NCBI GenBank assembly: GCA_017435185.1
Contig: JAFSFN010000023.1
Span: 1 to 7,121 of the forward strand
Reading direction: 5' to 3'
Length of the DNA stretch: 7,121 nucleotides
DNA from: Clostridia bacterium
Lineage (GTDB): Bacteria; Bacillota; Clostridia; Christensenellales; CAG-138
Both the position numbers and the translations under genes were made by a program. The notes beneath the pieces were generated by a model. That model searched no databases, was not told the DNA's origin, and saw only the letters and a list, made by a program, of their open reading frames with translations. This document shows, one piece after another, positions 6,325-7,121 of the stretch. Positions within the stretch are counted from its first letter, which is position 1, and every line of letters begins with the position of its first letter.

Positions 6325-6330
6325 GTTTTT

Positions 6331-6963
6331 CTACCTTATAAAGTTTGTCGCAATCTTTTTCTCGCGCGTGGGCAATGCAACGCCCATTTTTTCGCCTGCT
6401 TCCTTGCATTTTAAGAACCATGCCATGTTTCTGGCAAGCACACGCATCGTCTGCAAGCCTTCCTCGTCCTTGAGCACATCTTCTTTACAGCTTCCGTGAA
6501 CCATGTTCCAATATCTTGACGAAATTACAGGCATCTGCATTATGGTGAAATACTTATTAAGCTGGTCAAAAGCGGCAGTCGTTCCTGCTCTGCGTGCCGA
6601 CAGCACACAAGCGGCAGGTTTGAGATAAAAATTATCGTTAGCGCCGTCAGAATAGAACAATCTGTCCATGAACGATGTCATGGCACCGCTTGCGGCGGCA
6701 TAATGAACAGGGGAGCCAAAAATAAAGCCGTCTGCATCTTTGACCTTCTTGCGACATTCGTTGACCGAATCATTGATAATGCACTCGCCGACATTCGTCT
6801 TACGGCACGCTCCGCAAGAAATACATCCCGATATAGGCTCGTTTCCTATCCAGAATATCTCAGTCTCTATACCCTCTCCGTTGAGTGTTTTTGCAACTTC
6901 GCAAAGTGCAGTATATGTGCATCCCTCTTTATGCGGACTTCCGTTTACAAGCAATACTTTCAT
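6331..6963 (-). CDS. Flavodoxin-fold NAD(P)H-dependent oxidoreductase with iron-sulfur-flavoprotein-like cysteine cluster
   Basis: The 210-residue protein belongs to the NADPH-dependent FMN reductase/flavodoxin-like superfamily. Its start MKVLLVNGSPHKEGCT (1-16) is the first strand and FMN phosphate loop, and GFIFGSPVHYAAASGAMTSF (79-98) with MDRLFY after it is the second flavin-binding loop. Between them ISGCISCGACRKTNVGEC carries C47, C50, C53 and C61, a CX2CX2CX7C spacing like that of iron-sulfur flavoproteins (Isf), where four cysteines hold a 4Fe-4S cluster next to FMN. Many relatives without a proven cluster share this motif, so cluster binding is an inference. It would act in the cytoplasm as an electron carrier or quinone/nitro reductase; the substrate is unknown. 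GAGGAG lies 11 bases before the ATG and overlaps the previous stop, so it is an internal operon gene. Confidence 0.88.
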   Translation of the reverse strand: MKVLLVNGSPHKEGCTYTALCEVAKTLNGEGIETEIFWIGNEPISGCISCGACRKTNVGECIINDSVNECRKKVKDADGFIFGSPVHYAAASGAMTSFMDRLFYSDGANDNFYLKPAACVLSARRAGTTAAFDQLNKYFTIMQMPVISSRYWNMVHGSCKEDVLKDEEGLQTMRVLARNMAWFLKCKEAGEKMGVALPTREKKIATNFIR

Positions 6964-6978
6964 AATTAATCATGCTCC

Positions 6979-7121
6979 TCAATCTATGTTAACAAGTTCA
7001 TATTCTTTTGAGCCCAGACCGTGTTTCACGGCAGTCTCAATAGTCAAAAATGCGTTCCTCGACTCCATGCGCTCAATCAAAGCAGCCTTCCCTTCATCTT
7101 CGGAAGCATAAACAGCATCAA
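6979..7121 (-). CDS. 3' end of an unidentified gene (partial at window end)
   Basis: On the minus strand a frame enters from the right edge and gives 46 residues, ending ...KEYELVNID before TGA at 6979-6981. It is hydrophilic and mostly helical (KAALIERMESRNAFLTIETA), with no membrane segment and no motif I can name. The stop lies 15 bases before the flavoprotein start and overlaps that gene's ribosome site, so it is an upstream member of the same operon. Codon use matches its neighbours. The reading frame is supported by this coupling; the function cannot be given from the tail alone. Confidence 0.6.
   Translation of the reverse strand, partial: DAVYASEDEGKAALIERMESRNAFLTIETAVKHGLGSKEYELVNID

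Noticed and set aside
5785..6414. 209-codon + strand frame across SanA-like and flavoprotein genes
   Set aside because: It spans the boundary between two well-supported minus-strand genes and shows no domain.

Overview
The window looks like DNA from a low-to-medium G+C Firmicute, most likely a gut-type Clostridia member (Oscillospiraceae/Lachnospiraceae range). This rests on strong GGAGG-type Shine-Dalgarno sites, a Gram-positive style adaptor-ATPase-permease exporter, a clostridial-looking terminator and no visible outer-membrane partner gene. The genus cannot be read from the sequence.

Left block (1 to about 2020, + strand). This block is G+C-rich (for example 39 of 60 bases in 421-480 are G or C). 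It holds the tail of an unidentified gene, a 488-residue membrane protein with an extracytoplasmic sensor region, HAMP-like linker, coiled coil and C-terminal LuxR-type DNA-binding domain, and, overlapping its stop codon by one base, a 73-residue XRE-family DNA-binding protein. These three look like one operon whose main role is to carry an outside signal directly to DNA. A -10 box and the first codons of a further + strand gene follow.

Junction (about 2010-2045). Two gene starts face each other here, and both are cut: the + strand ORF starting at 1952 and, on the - strand, an XRE-like gene start at 2074. Base composition changes at the same place. This is a rearrangement point or an assembly misjoin, and anything drawn from left-right linkage should be treated with caution.

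Right block (about 2045-7121, - strand). Base composition is lower and more variable (for example 21 of 60 bases G or C in 5881-5940). Reading in the direction of transcription there are two units. The first holds the tail of an unidentified gene, a flavodoxin-fold protein with an iron-sulfur-flavoprotein-like cysteine cluster, and a SanA/YdcF (DUF218) membrane protein, ending in a clear hairpin terminator. The second, with its own candidate promoter, is a tripartite MacAB/YknXYZ-type exporter: a possibly lipid-anchored adaptor with an internally duplicated lipoyl-hairpin module, an ATPase and an FtsX/MacB-type permease. The three are tightly packed (1-base gap, then a 4-base ATGA overlap) and surely co-translated. 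A stem-loop and the truncated XRE start follow the permease.

No tRNA, rRNA, CRISPR array, transposase or integrase was seen. The most unusual items are the broken junction, the membrane-tethered LuxR regulator coupled to an XRE protein, and the duplicated adaptor. I do not see a clearly new defence or mobile system in the window.
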